From positions 5,642,001-5,706,000 of the forward strand of contig NC_031672.1 in NCBI RefSeq assembly GCF_001640025.1: 64,000 bases of DNA, read 5' to 3'. Within the stretch, counting starts at the first letter, position 1; each line of letters begins with the position of its first letter. Source of the DNA: Sugiyamaella lignohabitans (Eukaryota > Ascomycota > Dipodascomycetes > Dipodascales > Trichomonascaceae). Shown here piece after piece: positions 1 to 10,396 of the stretch. The notes under the pieces are model-generated. The model saw nothing but the letters and a program-made list of their open reading frames with translations. It did no database searches and was not told the origin of the DNA. A program made the translations under genes and the position numbers.

Positions 1-77
1 ACGATAGCTCAAAACACCAACAAACTCTATAATCCAAGTTCCCACCAACAAATCCCATCTACGGGGATGCCGAAAAG

Positions 78-131
78 TTCCGCGTAGCGGAGCACAACGG
101 GGTCTGGGGCAGCGCCCCAGCCTCCGGAGGC
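78..131 (+). repeat. GC-rich foldback element, right arm only (copy a)
   Basis: A solitary right arm of the GC-rich foldback family ends in CCGGAGGC. It carries the arm hairpin CTGGGGC-AGC-GCCCCAG and an inner hairpin TCCGC-GTA-GCGGA, whose loop and stem differ from other copies although the stem stays perfectly paired. It lies just upstream of NAP1, before a CTAAC box at 162-166, so it may sit in a 5'-UTR intron (inference). Confidence 0.75.
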
Positions 132-186
132 TTCACGATCGTGCAGTGGTGCATCAGATGACTAACATTGAATAAAGAGTGTAACA

Positions 187-1536
187 ATGGGAGAACCAAT
201 TAGAAACAGAAGACTTAATGATTTGGCTAATGCGCCTACTCCTCAGAACACACCATCCACTGCGGTGTCGTCATTTGCTGGCAGAGGAGCTGGTTCAGGT
301 GCCCCTACAGTGTCGACCATTCTCGAGGAAGATGGTCTTGGTGGCAGACTTGCCAATAACCCAGCTCTTTTGTCGATGATTGAAGGCAAACTGGGTAAAC
401 TGGTTGGTCATCCTTCTGGATATATCGAGTCGCTACCATCAGCTGTTCGGGACAGAATCAGCGGTCTTAAGGGAATCCAACTTGAACACAGTAAATTGGA
501 GGCCCAATTCCAAGAAGAGTTACTGGCTTTGGAGAAGAAGTTTCATGCTAAATACGAGCCCCTGTATGCTAAGAGAGCTGCTATTATTAATGGTAGTATC
601 GAGCCAAGTGTAGAGGAGATTGTTGCTGGTAAGGCAGTTGAAGAGGAGGACGACGAAGAAGACGAGGATGAGCTCGACGAGTTAGACGACGAGCAAAAGA
701 AAGAGAAGAAAGAAGCTACCGCTGCTGCTGACAGTGAGGACAAGGATGAAGATGACGGAGAAGATATTAAGGGAATCCCAGAATTCTGGCTCACTGCTAT
801 CCGAAACCTGTATCCCGTTGCTGAGACTATAACCGACCGTGACGAAGAGGCCCTTCGTTATCTCACAGATATTCGCATGAAATACCTCGACCAACCAGGC
901 TTTGCCCTTGAATTCGAGTTCTCTGAGAACCCCTTTTTCACAAACAAGGTGCTCACCAAGACCTATTTCTACCAAGAGCAGACTGGATATGGCGGTGATT
1001 TCATCTACGACCATGCCGAGGGTGATAAGATCAACTGGACTTCGCCAGAGAATAACCTGACCGTTACAATCGAAAAGCGCAAGCAAAGAAACAAGCACAC
1101 AAAGGCCACCAGAACAATTGAGAAGACCATTCCTGCCGAGAGTTTCTTTGGTTTCTTCTCCCCCCCCAAGTCGCCTGGTTTGGACGACGATGACGAAGAG
1201 GGCGAGGAAGAGGAGGATATCGAGGACATCGAGCAACTTCTTGAGGTGGATTATCAACTGGGTGAGGAGATCAAAGAGAAGCTCATTCCCCGTGCCATTG
1301 ACTGGTATACCGGCGAAGCACTCCAATACGAAGACATTGACGAGTTCGATGAGGATGCTTATGACGAGGATGAGGATGATGAGGACGACGACGACGAAGA
1401 CGAGCACGGTCACAGCCACCACCGCGGCAACTACGACGACAGCGATGATGACGACGATGACGATGATGATGACGAGGAAGACAGCAACAAGCCAGGAAGT
1501 GAAAAGAAGTCTCCTCAAGAGTGCAAGCAGCAGTAG
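187..1536 (+). CDS. NAP1: Nucleosome assembly protein, histone H2A-H2B chaperone
   Basis: The 449-residue protein is a NAP-family histone chaperone; yeast Nap1 binds H2A-H2B, helps nucleosome assembly and shuttles between cytoplasm and nucleus. The NAP fold spans about residues 60-400, with the long helix preceding the earmuff domain (about 85-135), an acidic insertion (about 150-190) and the conserved segment around GIPEFWLTAIRN. The final ~100 residues are extremely Asp/Glu-rich, as in other Nap1 proteins. The ATG at 187 is the first in frame. A CTAAC box 20 bases upstream, followed by AATAAAG, could be the end of a 5'-UTR intron. The acidic stretches create long antisense reading frames that are not genes. 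Confidence 0.93.
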   Translation: MGEPIRNRRLNDLANAPTPQNTPSTAVSSFAGRGAGSGAPTVSTILEEDGLGGRLANNPALLSMIEGKLGKLVGHPSGYIESLPSAVRDRISGLKGIQLEHSKLEAQFQEELLALEKKFHAKYEPLYAKRAAIINGSIEPSVEEIVAGKAVEEEDDEEDEDELDELDDEQKKEKKEATAAADSEDKDEDDGEDIKGIPEFWLTAIRNLYPVAETITDRDEEALRYLTDIRMKYLDQPGFALEFEFSENPFFTNKVLTKTYFYQEQTGYGGDFIYDHAEGDKINWTSPENNLTVTIEKRKQRNKHTKATRTIEKTIPAESFFGFFSPPKSPGLDDDDEEGEEEEDIEDIEQLLEVDYQLGEEIKEKLIPRAIDWYTGEALQYEDIDEFDEDAYDEDEDDEDDDDEDEHGHSHHRGNYDDSDDDDDDDDDDEEDSNKPGSEKKSPQECKQQ

Positions 1537-1608
1537 TCTCGCAACATATACCGCTACACCCTCGTTACTAGTATAATTTAATATCTGCGAATATATTCCT
1601 CTTTGACA

Positions 1609-1742
1609 TTGCCGGCGGCTGGGGCGCTGCCCCAAACCCGGTGGCTCCTCTCGCTGCGCTCGAGTCCGGTCCGTCGACGGTCCCACCAACTCCTGCTTCG
1701 CAGGAGCCACGGGGTCTGGGGCGGAGCCACAGCCGCCGGAGC
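1609..1742 (+). repeat. GC-rich foldback element, full length (copy b)
   Basis: A full-length copy (134 bp): left arm about 1609-1665, central GTCGACGGTCC, off-centre hairpin CTCCTGC-TTC-GCAGGAG, right arm to 1742. It is the one copy whose two arm triloops do not match (GCT left, GGA right). Its inner hairpin loop reads TTC where most copies read GAA, as if the hairpin tip had been inverted. It lies 3' of NAP1. Confidence 0.8.
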
Positions 1743-1765
1743 TGGTGACCTCTGGAGCGGGTCCT

Positions 1766-1825
1766 GCCACCGGCGGCTGGGGCTCTGCCCCAGACCCCGT
1801 GGCTCCTCTCGCTTCGCTCGAGTCG
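1766..1825 (+). repeat. GC-rich foldback element, left arm only
   Basis: An isolated left arm 24 bp after copy b: CCGGCGGCTGGGG, hairpin with TCT loop, then CTCGCTTCGCTCGAG. It probably derives from a second insertion or a partial duplication. Confidence 0.75.
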
Positions 1826-3600
1826 ATTGAGGGTGGAGAAGAGAGACTTGCGGGTTAGAGAGCAGTAGCCCGTGGTGGTAAAATCTGGTAGTCATACTTC
1901 TCAGAGCTTCTCTCGAGCAGGAGAGAAATGTTCGAGCAAAGATAAAGGGAGAGTTAGGTCACCCCAGGTTTTCGGATTCAGGGGGGACCAGCTGCTGGAG
2001 GGTTGGTGCCGAGACCGGCTGCATCTGTTTTCCAGCTCCTCGATGTTCTTTATAACTTGTATCTATTATAGTTATTCATGTATAAAGACAGGCTGCTTAT
2101 AGCTATTGGGCGGTGGTGGGTGCCTACGGTGCGTTGTGCATGAACCTGTAAGTACTCCACGAGATTTAATTCGAAAATTTGCCGTGTGGGGTTACTATCA
2201 ATTGAGTTTATACCACCTCTACAGTTGGTTGACTACTTCGTGGTCATGTCGAGCATCGTGATATGCCGAATCAATTGTATGCTTCGTCGGCATTTAGTCC
2301 ATAGCTGTCTTGATCAGCTTGCACATTTTCATTCCACTTGACATCTGCAATGCTCACGCTACCAAGAAAAATAGCTGACAACCGTTAGGTGCTGCTAGGT
2401 TCGCTCACATTTAAACTCACTAACTTAAATTCTGATTCTGGAACGTAATTAACTACAATAGGCTGTGTTCCTGTCGGTGAAGGTTTTGTTCGCAGTCCTA
2501 AGACGCACCACAGACGTTTATTGGCGTTAAAAGCTAGATGTAGCTAGCTGCTGTGAGCCGTCACACCTAAACCGTCGTTCAGAAGTATATTCTCTACAGA
2601 ATAGGCAACTCATTTTCCCAATCCATTCGAATCTGCATAAATTCGATTTCATCTAAACGCATTGAGCACGTACTATTGGACACTGAAAGACGATCTCCTA
2701 ATTAGGAAATATGTGATCTTCGTAATAATAGTCCAAAATGTCGAAAAATCAACAAAAATCTCTGGTCGCCAGCGATCAGGCGGCACCACTTCAGGGGCTA
2801 GCTAGGAGGATCCTCATTATACGTTTGGGCTCTTTATACAATTCAGTTTTGTTCCTGAAACTCTTAGTAGGCTTTTGAAACGTTAATTCTCATTTGGTGT
2901 TTTAGAGGATATTCCCAGCTAATCATTGACTAAGAAAACAGAACGCGTCCACTAAATTATCGTTCAACTATCGTTATTCTCTACTATTATTTCGAGCCTT
3001 TCTCGTTAGTCTTTTAAGATCTGATCTCATTAAATTATTTTCGTATATATGCACATATCATTGCATGTTGGACTTTTTTTTTACGTCAGGACTCAAAAAT
3101 ACACTGCTAATCTGAGCGTCCACATTGCATACATTCTACTTACTTCTACAGAGCAGCTGACCCATTGGCCCAAGCTGCTTTATATACTCCGCAATCTACT
3201 TTTCGATAGTTTTACATCTGTCATTAGAACAGTTTCTTCCTGTCATTTACATTCCTTTACGACAATTTCCTTTACAACAACTCACGACTTTTCCCACTAA
3301 ACACACGGGTTTTCTTGTTTTGTTTATTCAAGCCAACTGCGCGTCGTTCCTTGAAACTCAAGTCTTATATTTTAATTGTCAGTCTTTCCTTGATCAATTT
3401 CGACAATTATAAAAGTCATCTTACTTCGTAAAAACTTTCCTTCTTCGCGACTTGTTTCTAACTTACGCGACAAAGACCACTATTGAATATCGTAATCTGG
3501 CTGGCCAATACGAAACATAGCAGTCAAAGCTAGACTTTGACAACACCAACAGAACTTAAAAGAGGATTGAACATTGCATCAAATCGAAAATCTCGAAAAA

Positions 3601-5403
3601 ATGAAGACCGCAACCCCATTTATCGTGCTGGTGTTCTCAGCTTTATTGACTGCATCCAGTGCTCACAATCACGAACATAAACATAAACACTTGGATGATA
3701 TCCTTCAGGTTGAGCTACCATCCAATGCTCTTCCAAAAGAGCATTTGTTTCATCGTCATAAGCATCATGCCCATGAAGATAACGACACTCTTGACCAAGA
3801 ACAGACCAACAGTGAACCTCTACAGAAACGTGGTGGTCAATGTCAGTTCCCAACCGATGCTGGCCTTGTACCTATTACTCCCAACGAAATGAACGCTGGA
3901 TTTGCCATGTCGCCAAATCAGCAATGCACTCCTGGTAACTGGTGCCCATATGCCTGTCCTCCTGGTCAGTTGTCTGGTCAATGGGATCCTGCTGTTACTT
4001 CCTACAGTTATCCTGGTTCGCAATATGGAGGATTACAGTGTGATGAGAATGGTAATATGCAAAAACCATTCCCTAACAAACCTTATTGTTATGACGGAAC
4101 CGGCGCTGTTTCCCTTAATAACAAGTGTTCTGGCGGCATCGCTTTGTGCCAAACTGTATTGCCAGGTAATGAAGCTATGCTCATTCCCACAAATATCAAC
4201 CCAGGATCGTCTGAGACTATAGCTGTACCTGACCCATCCTACTGGGCATCAACTGCCGCCCATTACTATGTGAATCCTCCAGGAGTCTCGACTAGTGACG
4301 GCTGTGTCTGGGGAACGAGCGCCAATCCTTATGGAAACTGGTCTCCATACGTAGCAGGTGCTAACACCGATGGAAATGGAAATACTTTTGTGAAAATTGG
4401 ATGGAATCCAATTTATCTAGATGGTTCTGGCTCATTCAGTAATACTTTACCAAACTTTGGAGTTCGCATTGTATGTGAGGAGGGCTCCAATTGCAACGGA
4501 TTACCTTGTTCTATAGATCCGTCTACTAATGCTCTTAACTCGGTTACTTCAGGAGAGGCAAGTGATGGAGCTGGTGGTGCTGGTTTCTGTGTTGTCACGG
4601 CTGAAAACTATGGCAAAGCTGTCATTGAAGTATTCGAAGTGGGATCAGGTTCTGGCTCAGACTCTGGCTCGTCTTCGTCTTCGAGTTCTGGATCCAGCTC
4701 TCAATCATCGTCTCAAGGCACGACCTCCGGCTCCTCATCCTCCTCGTCACAAGATTCTTCTTCCCAAGAACAAGCTCCATCATCACCATCCATCCCGTCA
4801 ACGAGCTCCAGCTCATCAACCCCTCCCCCACCTCCTTCCACTTCGTCCACCCCACCACCACCTCCTACGACGTCAAGTGTAATTTCCAGCTCGAGCACAT
4901 TGTCAAGCTCCTCCTACAGTCCTCCACCTCCGTCAACTTCTTCTTCCACCACTTCATCAACATCATCAACATCATCTATTGCCCCAACATCCTCGAGCAT
5001 TCCATCCTCAACTCAGAGTCCTACTCCTACTCCCACTTCTGCTTCAATTGACTCTCGTGAGGCACTCAACTTATTGGCACAATTAGAACCATCGTCTTCT
5101 ACCGCTATTACAAGCAATAATTTCTACGGAGTCTCTTATGTGAGCAACTTGGCAGTTTCTCGTACGGCTCTGTATAATCTTGCAAATGCCAATGTTACTG
5201 TTCCTACTGGATTTGCAAACTCCAGTTCCAGCGAGGTTTCATCTACACCGAGCACTACGGTTACAACTTCAGCTTCGAGTGAAGCCGGAACGAGTTCCTC
5301 GTCCAGTAGCACTACTTCTTCAAAGAGTTCTGCTGCAACTCAAAACATTCAGACCTCCTTAATGGTTGGCTTATTGATGGCAGTAGGATTTCTATTGCTT
5401 TAA
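3601..5403 (+). CDS. SUN-family secreted cell-wall protein with GPI-anchor signal
   Basis: A 600-residue secreted protein of the SUN family (fungal wall proteins with beta-glucosidase-like annotation, linked to septation and wall remodelling). Residues 1-21 are a signal peptide. A His-rich propeptide ends in a Kex2-type site, QKR at 75-77. The SUN domain (about 80-345) carries the Cys signature C109-x5-C115-x3-C119 followed by C147. A long Ser/Thr/Pro-rich stalk (about 355-580) leads to a hydrophobic C-terminus typical of a GPI signal, which is more like the group II than the short group I members. The ATG at 3601 was chosen because the signal peptide begins there; nine upstream in-frame codons have only a TTG. 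Confidence 0.85.
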   Translation: MKTATPFIVLVFSALLTASSAHNHEHKHKHLDDILQVELPSNALPKEHLFHRHKHHAHEDNDTLDQEQTNSEPLQKRGGQCQFPTDAGLVPITPNEMNAGFAMSPNQQCTPGNWCPYACPPGQLSGQWDPAVTSYSYPGSQYGGLQCDENGNMQKPFPNKPYCYDGTGAVSLNNKCSGGIALCQTVLPGNEAMLIPTNINPGSSETIAVPDPSYWASTAAHYYVNPPGVSTSDGCVWGTSANPYGNWSPYVAGANTDGNGNTFVKIGWNPIYLDGSGSFSNTLPNFGVRIVCEEGSNCNGLPCSIDPSTNALNSVTSGEASDGAGGAGFCVVTAENYGKAVIEVFEVGSGSGSDSGSSSSSSSGSSSQSSSQGTTSGSSSSSSQDSSSQEQAPSSPSIPSTSSSSSTPPPPPSTSSTPPPPPTTSSVISSSSTLSSSSYSPPPPSTSSSTTSSTSSTSSIAPTSSSIPSSTQSPTPTPTSASIDSREALNLLAQLEPSSSTAITSNNFYGVSYVSNLAVSRTALYNLANANVTVPTGFANSSSSEVSSTPSTTVTTSASSEAGTSSSSSSTTSSKSSAATQNIQTSLMVGLLMAVGFLLL

Positions 5404-5716
5404 TCAATAACAGATTTCCAGTAATGATACCAACGAGACCAATGACCATTTTTGTACGTTTTTTATTTGTAAAAATTTAAGCTTAATTTTTAATTAATTC
5501 TGTCATTCTTTCCTCGTGGTTCTTCATTGTAGAGATCTACACCGTCCCTGCATTACATAACGTCCGCCACAAAACAGTGCGGCTTGATCCTGTTGATAAG
5601 CAGCACACAAGACCTTGAACTTATTAACAATTGACTTTTGGTTCATTCATATTTTCTATCTTTGTGAAAGCTAAGATAATTGGTCATGGCAGAATAGCAA
5701 ACAAGACCTTTGCGAG
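5404..5716. promoter_or_regulatory. Intergenic region, 3' end of SUN gene and HUL5 promoter
   Basis: 313 bases, AT-rich (TTAATTTTTAATTAATTC near 5480). Nothing else recognised. Confidence 0.5.
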
Positions 5717-8700
5717 ATGATGAACTTCAGTGGTCAATATCGTAAAACCAGAAACATTAACCTTGGCGGTCGCAATACTGGAACCGCGGGATCCAGAGAA
5801 TCCCTTCTCCGCAAAGCTCAGCTTGACCGCCAACGCCGTGAACAGGCCAGAAAGGAAGAGAAGGCTGCTCTTCATATTCAATCATATTACAGAGGAAAGA
5901 GAGATTTATGGAATCAACGCATCTTGATAGCGAGCGAATGGCATGAGAAATATATAGAGAATGGGGGCCAACCAATTTCCAACGACTATGAGTTCATCAA
6001 GTGCTTAAATGAATTTCAATTTGCCTTGAGATATTTGATTCATCAAAGCAATTTACTCGATTACGTTATATCTTTGCATCAGATTGTGGCTAGCCATGAA
6101 GTTTTGTTCAAAGACTTGCTAACTGAAGAAAATGATAGTTACCAGCAGTTTTTTGAGAGATTTGAGGTAGCTATTCTAAATGCATTGCTAAATGGAAAGG
6201 ACGTGCCAAAGATTGGACCGGCACATTTAGAGTCATTAAATATTATTTTGGCAGTTAATAAGTATGTTAACTTGTCGAGGCCGGAAAGAGTCGTGCCATT
6301 ATTATCACAAATGGCGCAGGGTGTTCTTAGAGAATTATCAGGAAATCGGTCCGCCATTGAAGAATATGGGGTTGTTTTAACTGAAATTCTCAAACCATTT
6401 TGGACAAGTGTTCCTCAATTACTGATTGTCGATGTCTTCTCTATACCAAATATTTTTTCACTGATTTCGCAATCTAGTTTCAAGTCTGATGGCAGCATTT
6501 CTGAACTAACATCTCCTATGTTCATGAATTTGAGCGCACAAATTAATAGCCTAGATTCTAATCGCAAGTTATGGCTTCTGGCAAACTCATTATCCTCATT
6601 TATATCTGTAGATTCATCTCTAACACTTGGAGATGTTGGTGTAATAACTGCCTTACTACAGTATCTCGATGTAAAGATTATTGAGAGAACAGATATTGCA
6701 TATTCAGAGTCCGAAACAAGTGACCATGAGACTGTTAGGTCCGTCGAAGACAGTCCCCAGAAAAAAATGACTTTTGCATTTTCATCTAGTTCAATGCCTT
6801 TGCATGTAAAGGCGATTAATTATCTTTATGAGCGGGAGTTTACTAATAGTATATTTCAGCTGTTAAGTAAAAATCTTTCAGCTTCAGCGATTAACTTAAT
6901 CGCTACACTTTACGTTTATTTAATCAAGCTGTTTCCAAGACGGCGGAAGGATCTGATGCTTTATCTCTCGTTGGTTACGTTATCTAATGGTGAAACATCA
7001 TCTTCGGCTGTTCACGTTTTTTGGGAATCTTTTAAGCAGTCTAATTGTTACGAGGAAATAAGTAACAATGTTCTATCGCAGACCAGGCTAGTAGAACTGT
7101 CCGGTGATTTCTCCAGTTGGACCAAGCTCATATTGACTTTTGAACTTTACTCGTACTGGTTGATTATAGCTGATGATACAGAATTCTGGGAGAATGAACA
7201 GCAAGGAATATCTTTTAACGAGGTGCGTAGTATGTCTATATTCTTGAAGAATCTATGTTATTCGCTAATTTGGAACTGGCCCAAAGTTGAATCGGAGTCA
7301 AGGGTGTCCGATGAAACCAGAGCTATAGTCACAAAGCTAAAAGATATGTCTTTACTGGTTATCCGTCAAATATATACGAGGGACTCACGACGTCAATTTC
7401 TTGGTAAGGACTTTTGGTTGATGGGAAATAATGTCATTGACATGGAACAGTTCATTCCTGCCGTGGTAGAAGAAGAAGAACGGCAACAAGAAGCGGCATT
7501 ACGGGCGGTTGATGATAGCGAAGATGAATCTGATATTCCAACAGCAAGGGGAATTCTTAAGTCGTCTATCGCTCCAAGATTAGAAATATTGAAACAGGTT
7601 CCGTTTTTCATGCCATTTGATCTGCGGGTCCATGTATTTCAAGCATTTATTGAACTAGATAGAGTACGGACTCAACAGACAACGCCGTTATCTATGGACT
7701 TGTTTGGGAATATGCCTAGAATCAAGGCCGACATTCGACGAGAGAATCTGTTTGAGGACGCTTATCGCAACTTTGCGAGTGCTGGGCCCTCGTTCAAGTT
7801 CCCTATCGGTGTTACGTTTCTTTCCCAAGGAATGCCAGAGAGTGGTATTGACGGGGGAGGTCTAACTAAGGAGTTTTTAACTTCCGTTTGTCAGGAAGGT
7901 TTTTATGAAAATGACTTAGACCTCTTTCATAGCACGAAAGATCACCTGCTATATCCAAACCCAGTATTTGGTGTTTCCAGAAAGTTCAGTAACCTGTCAG
8001 ACGAAGAACTGGAATATTCGCTGTCACGAATTGAGTTTCTTGGACAAATTGTAGGCAAATGTTTGTACAGTGAGATTCTTGTTGATGTCGAGTTTGCACC
8101 TTTCTTTCTATTGAAATGGGCAGGGAAGGTGGCAAGAAATTCTTTCGACGATTTATATTCACTGGATCCAGAGCTGTATGAAAATCTGGTAAAGGTGCAC
8201 AAGTATCCTGGAAATGTGGAGGAAGATTTGAATTTAAATTTTGTTACTGTGCAAGAAACTGGCCATGGCGCTCATCGTAGTATTGAACTGAGGCCAAATG
8301 GTGAAGATACTCCGGTGACAAATAGTAATCGACTTGAATACATTCACTCGATTGCTAATTATAAGCTTAACTCTGTTCTGGCCTTACAGACTAACAGGTT
8401 TTTAAGGGGTATGAGTAAAGTAATTTCTCTCAACTGGCTGAGTATGTTTAATGCAAAGGAATTACAGATGTTGATTAGCGGCGGAAACTCTAAGATAGAT
8501 CTCACTGACTTGAAAACAAACACAGTCTATGGAGGATACCTAGACCATGATCCGACAGTTGAATACTTTTGGCAGGTGGTCGAAGAGTTGGACGACAGTG
8601 ATAAGCGAGATTTCATAAAGTTTGTCACGTCAGTTCCAAAAGCTCCCTTGTTGGGATTCTCTCAGCTCAACCCTAAGTTTGCTATCAGAAATGCAGGCTC

Positions 8701-8833
8701 TGACAGAGAGAGACTGCCTACTTCGTCAACATGTGTGAATTTGCTTAAGCTCCCTGACTATAAAAACAAACAGCTTTTGAAGGAAAAGCTAATCTACGCT
8801 ATACGGTCGGGAGCTGGATTTGACTTATCATAG
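5717..8833 (+). CDS. HUL5: HECT-type E3 ubiquitin ligase Hul5
   Basis: The 1,038-residue protein matches the Hul5/UBE3C family. In yeast Hul5 is a proteasome-associated E3/E4 that extends ubiquitin chains and acts on misfolded cytosolic proteins. The N-terminus has the family opening (MMNFSGQ, then a basic helix) and an IQ-like motif at about 50-65 (HIQSYYRGKRD). The middle is helical and poorly conserved, with an acidic patch near 590-615. The HECT domain covers about 690-1038, and the catalytic Cys is C1006 in the TCVNLLKLP motif. The protein is longer than the 910-residue S. cerevisiae protein, mainly in the middle. The C-terminus is intact. ATG 5717 is followed immediately by a second ATG. 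Confidence 0.93.
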   Translation: MMNFSGQYRKTRNINLGGRNTGTAGSRESLLRKAQLDRQRREQARKEEKAALHIQSYYRGKRDLWNQRILIASEWHEKYIENGGQPISNDYEFIKCLNEFQFALRYLIHQSNLLDYVISLHQIVASHEVLFKDLLTEENDSYQQFFERFEVAILNALLNGKDVPKIGPAHLESLNIILAVNKYVNLSRPERVVPLLSQMAQGVLRELSGNRSAIEEYGVVLTEILKPFWTSVPQLLIVDVFSIPNIFSLISQSSFKSDGSISELTSPMFMNLSAQINSLDSNRKLWLLANSLSSFISVDSSLTLGDVGVITALLQYLDVKIIERTDIAYSESETSDHETVRSVEDSPQKKMTFAFSSSSMPLHVKAINYLYEREFTNSIFQLLSKNLSASAINLIATLYVYLIKLFPRRRKDLMLYLSLVTLSNGETSSSAVHVFWESFKQSNCYEEISNNVLSQTRLVELSGDFSSWTKLILTFELYSYWLIIADDTEFWENEQQGISFNEVRSMSIFLKNLCYSLIWNWPKVESESRVSDETRAIVTKLKDMSLLVIRQIYTRDSRRQFLGKDFWLMGNNVIDMEQFIPAVVEEEERQQEAALRAVDDSEDESDIPTARGILKSSIAPRLEILKQVPFFMPFDLRVHVFQAFIELDRVRTQQTTPLSMDLFGNMPRIKADIRRENLFEDAYRNFASAGPSFKFPIGVTFLSQGMPESGIDGGGLTKEFLTSVCQEGFYENDLDLFHSTKDHLLYPNPVFGVSRKFSNLSDEELEYSLSRIEFLGQIVGKCLYSEILVDVEFAPFFLLKWAGKVARNSFDDLYSLDPELYENLVKVHKYPGNVEEDLNLNFVTVQETGHGAHRSIELRPNGEDTPVTNSNRLEYIHSIANYKLNSVLALQTNRFLRGMSKVISLNWLSMFNAKELQMLISGGNSKIDLTDLKTNTVYGGYLDHDPTVEYFWQVVEELDDSDKRDFIKFVTSVPKAPLLGFSQLNPKFAIRNAGSDRERLPTSSTCVNLLKLPDYKNKQLLKEKLIYAIRSGAGFDLS

Positions 8834-8982
8834 AAATTTATCTGTTATGTAACTTAACTTTAATTTATTAGCTAACCGAAATTTGGGTACTTTAACCTAG
8901 ACAGCCTTTTAATTACAATTGGAAAAAAAATAAAAAGGGCACCAGATGTATTGGCAAGTTCCTCACCGATTCCCTTACATTA

Positions 8983-9297
8983 ATGCGTCTTTTTGTGCCT
9001 CTTCTTTATTTGGCTGCATTTTCATTTGCATTGCAAACACGTCATGAACGTTGCCGGCACGAGGATGACTGCAATTCAGACGATGATGACCCGTCAAGTT
9101 CACCTCCCGTGACCGACAACGAAGCAGCCCCGAATTACAGTAGTCATAACTCGATGCCATTTATACTCCTGATTGGTCCGGTAATTTTGCTTACGCGTAT
9201 TATTATATCAAAGACATTTCCGCAATTTTGGAGTGCACCTTGCTTTGTACCTGATCATCTTCCAGGCACCCATGTTGAAGCGACATACTGCATATGA
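8983..9297 (+). CDS. Small putative secreted or membrane protein, unknown
   Basis: A 104-residue frame, not recognised. It starts with a plausible signal peptide (MRLFVPLLYLAAFSFA). Then come a short segment with two Cys and an Asp run (HERCRHEDDCNSDDDD), a Ser/Pro linker, and a hydrophobic stretch at about 59-74. The layout suggests a small single-pass or GPI-type surface protein. Residues after the hydrophobic segment do not fit a GPI signal, so the 3' end may be mis-framed or spliced (GTAATT near 9180). It sits 150 bp after HUL5 on the same strand. It may be spurious. Confidence 0.45.
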   Translation: MRLFVPLLYLAAFSFALQTRHERCRHEDDCNSDDDDPSSSPPVTDNEAAPNYSSHNSMPFILLIGPVILLTRIIISKTFPQFWSAPCFVPDHLPGTHVEATYCI

Positions 9298-9537
9298 ACT
9301 TACAACTCGTCAGTTTGATTACTATCACCAGATGATCACTATCTGAAACAAGTTTCCAGCCGGGTTTGTCTATGTCAATACTATGTCAAACTCTATACGA
9401 TTGATCTGTATGTACTTGTAATGTTCTATTTTATACAAAAAATTGTTAACTATCGAACGGATTGAATGAATAAATCTTGTTTAAAGTCCTATCCTATACA
9501 TAACTAATGCAATTCAAATAATTCCAAATCCCATCAT

Positions 9538-10149
9538 TTAAACATTGCCTGTAGTACCCCCGGTTTTGAGTTCCTTCATCTCTTTTTTTAGTGACTCGAA
9601 CGTTTTCTCTATGGACTTCATTTGGACTTTAAGGAGGTCCTGCTCACTGCTGAGCCGGTTCACTTGCATTTGCAGGTTCAACGTCTTCCGGTGGACGTCT
9701 TCACAGTCTTCGAACTTTCTTAATAATATGCGCACTTGTGTCGCCAGCAACGATACGACATCGCTCTCAAATTTTTCAACTACATCGACATCAATTTGAC
9801 GTCCTGCGCGTTTGTTGGATGATGGGATACGTGATACCCCTTCCAAACGCCCATTGCCTCCATTTTCACTTCGCCAGTCCGGCAAATTAAACTGAGCTCT
9901 TGCTGGCTGACGTTGTACTATACCAGGCCCATCCTCTTCCTCAGACTCGTTGACATCTTTATCCTTCGTTTTATCACTTTTGGTTGTTGTCACTTTTTTT
10001 GACGCGTGTACACTTTCGATGGCAAAATTTTCATTTTGGCCTAAAATCATCAAATATTGGTCGTTTTTTCCCACAATTGGCTCTACAGAGTCACCAGGCG
10101 CGCCAAGATCATGCTGAGAGTAATAAATCGAGGAATCTTCGTCTTCCAT
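9538..10149 (-). CDS. Coiled-coil protein of unknown function
   Basis: A 203-residue protein with no family I recognise. The N-terminal half is acidic and low complexity (MEDEDSSIYYSQHD opening; SEEEDGP near 70). The C-terminal half (about 120-198) is a predicted coiled coil with regular hydrophobic spacing and many Lys/Glu. The size and layout resemble small subunits of kinetochore, spindle-pole or vesicle-tether complexes, but that is only an analogy. The start is the first ATG at 10149; five further codons upstream have only GTG. Its neighbour upstream is a small divergent frame at 10397. Confidence 0.65.
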   Translation of the reverse strand: MEDEDSSIYYSQHDLGAPGDSVEPIVGKNDQYLMILGQNENFAIESVHASKKVTTTKSDKTKDKDVNESEEEDGPGIVQRQPARAQFNLPDWRSENGGNGRLEGVSRIPSSNKRAGRQIDVDVVEKFESDVVSLLATQVRILLRKFEDCEDVHRKTLNLQMQVNRLSSEQDLLKVQMKSIEKTFESLKKEMKELKTGGTTGNV

Positions 10150-10396
10150 CAAGAATTTTAGCACTTTTCACTTATTACGATTAACCCTATTTTCGCAGAT
10201 CGAACAAGTTTTTTGCTTCCAGGAGGACTGCACGCAATATCGAACGGATTAGGAAACAACCAGCTGTTGTTTTAAGCTTCTCATAGCACCAAAGCAAAGT
10301 GAGATACAATGGAAATAGCAGCTATGATACTAATGTACTAATTAACTATTTCCTGCCTCCGGTTCAGACTAACTATATATTGAAAATTCGACGCTG

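Larger units (their letters stand above)
1537..3600. other. Intergenic region between NAP1 and the SUN gene
   Basis: About 2 kb without a convincing gene. The first 290 bases hold foldback copy b and an extra left arm. The rest is AT-rich and looks like a long promoter for the cell-wall gene downstream; CAATTATAAAAG near 3401 is a TATA-like box. No RNA gene or transposon ORF was recognised. Confidence 0.6.

Noticed and set aside
682..1770. 362-codon antisense frame over NAP1
   Set aside because: Arises from the acidic Asp/Glu codons of NAP1 read backwards (Val/Ile/Leu-rich) and runs into foldback copy b; no independent signals.
3574..3600. N-terminal extensions before several genes (3574, 13812, 40185, 42950, 10164, 20894)
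   Set aside because: These begin at TTG or GTG; nuclear yeast genes almost always start at ATG, and in the secreted proteins the signal peptide begins at the downstream ATG.
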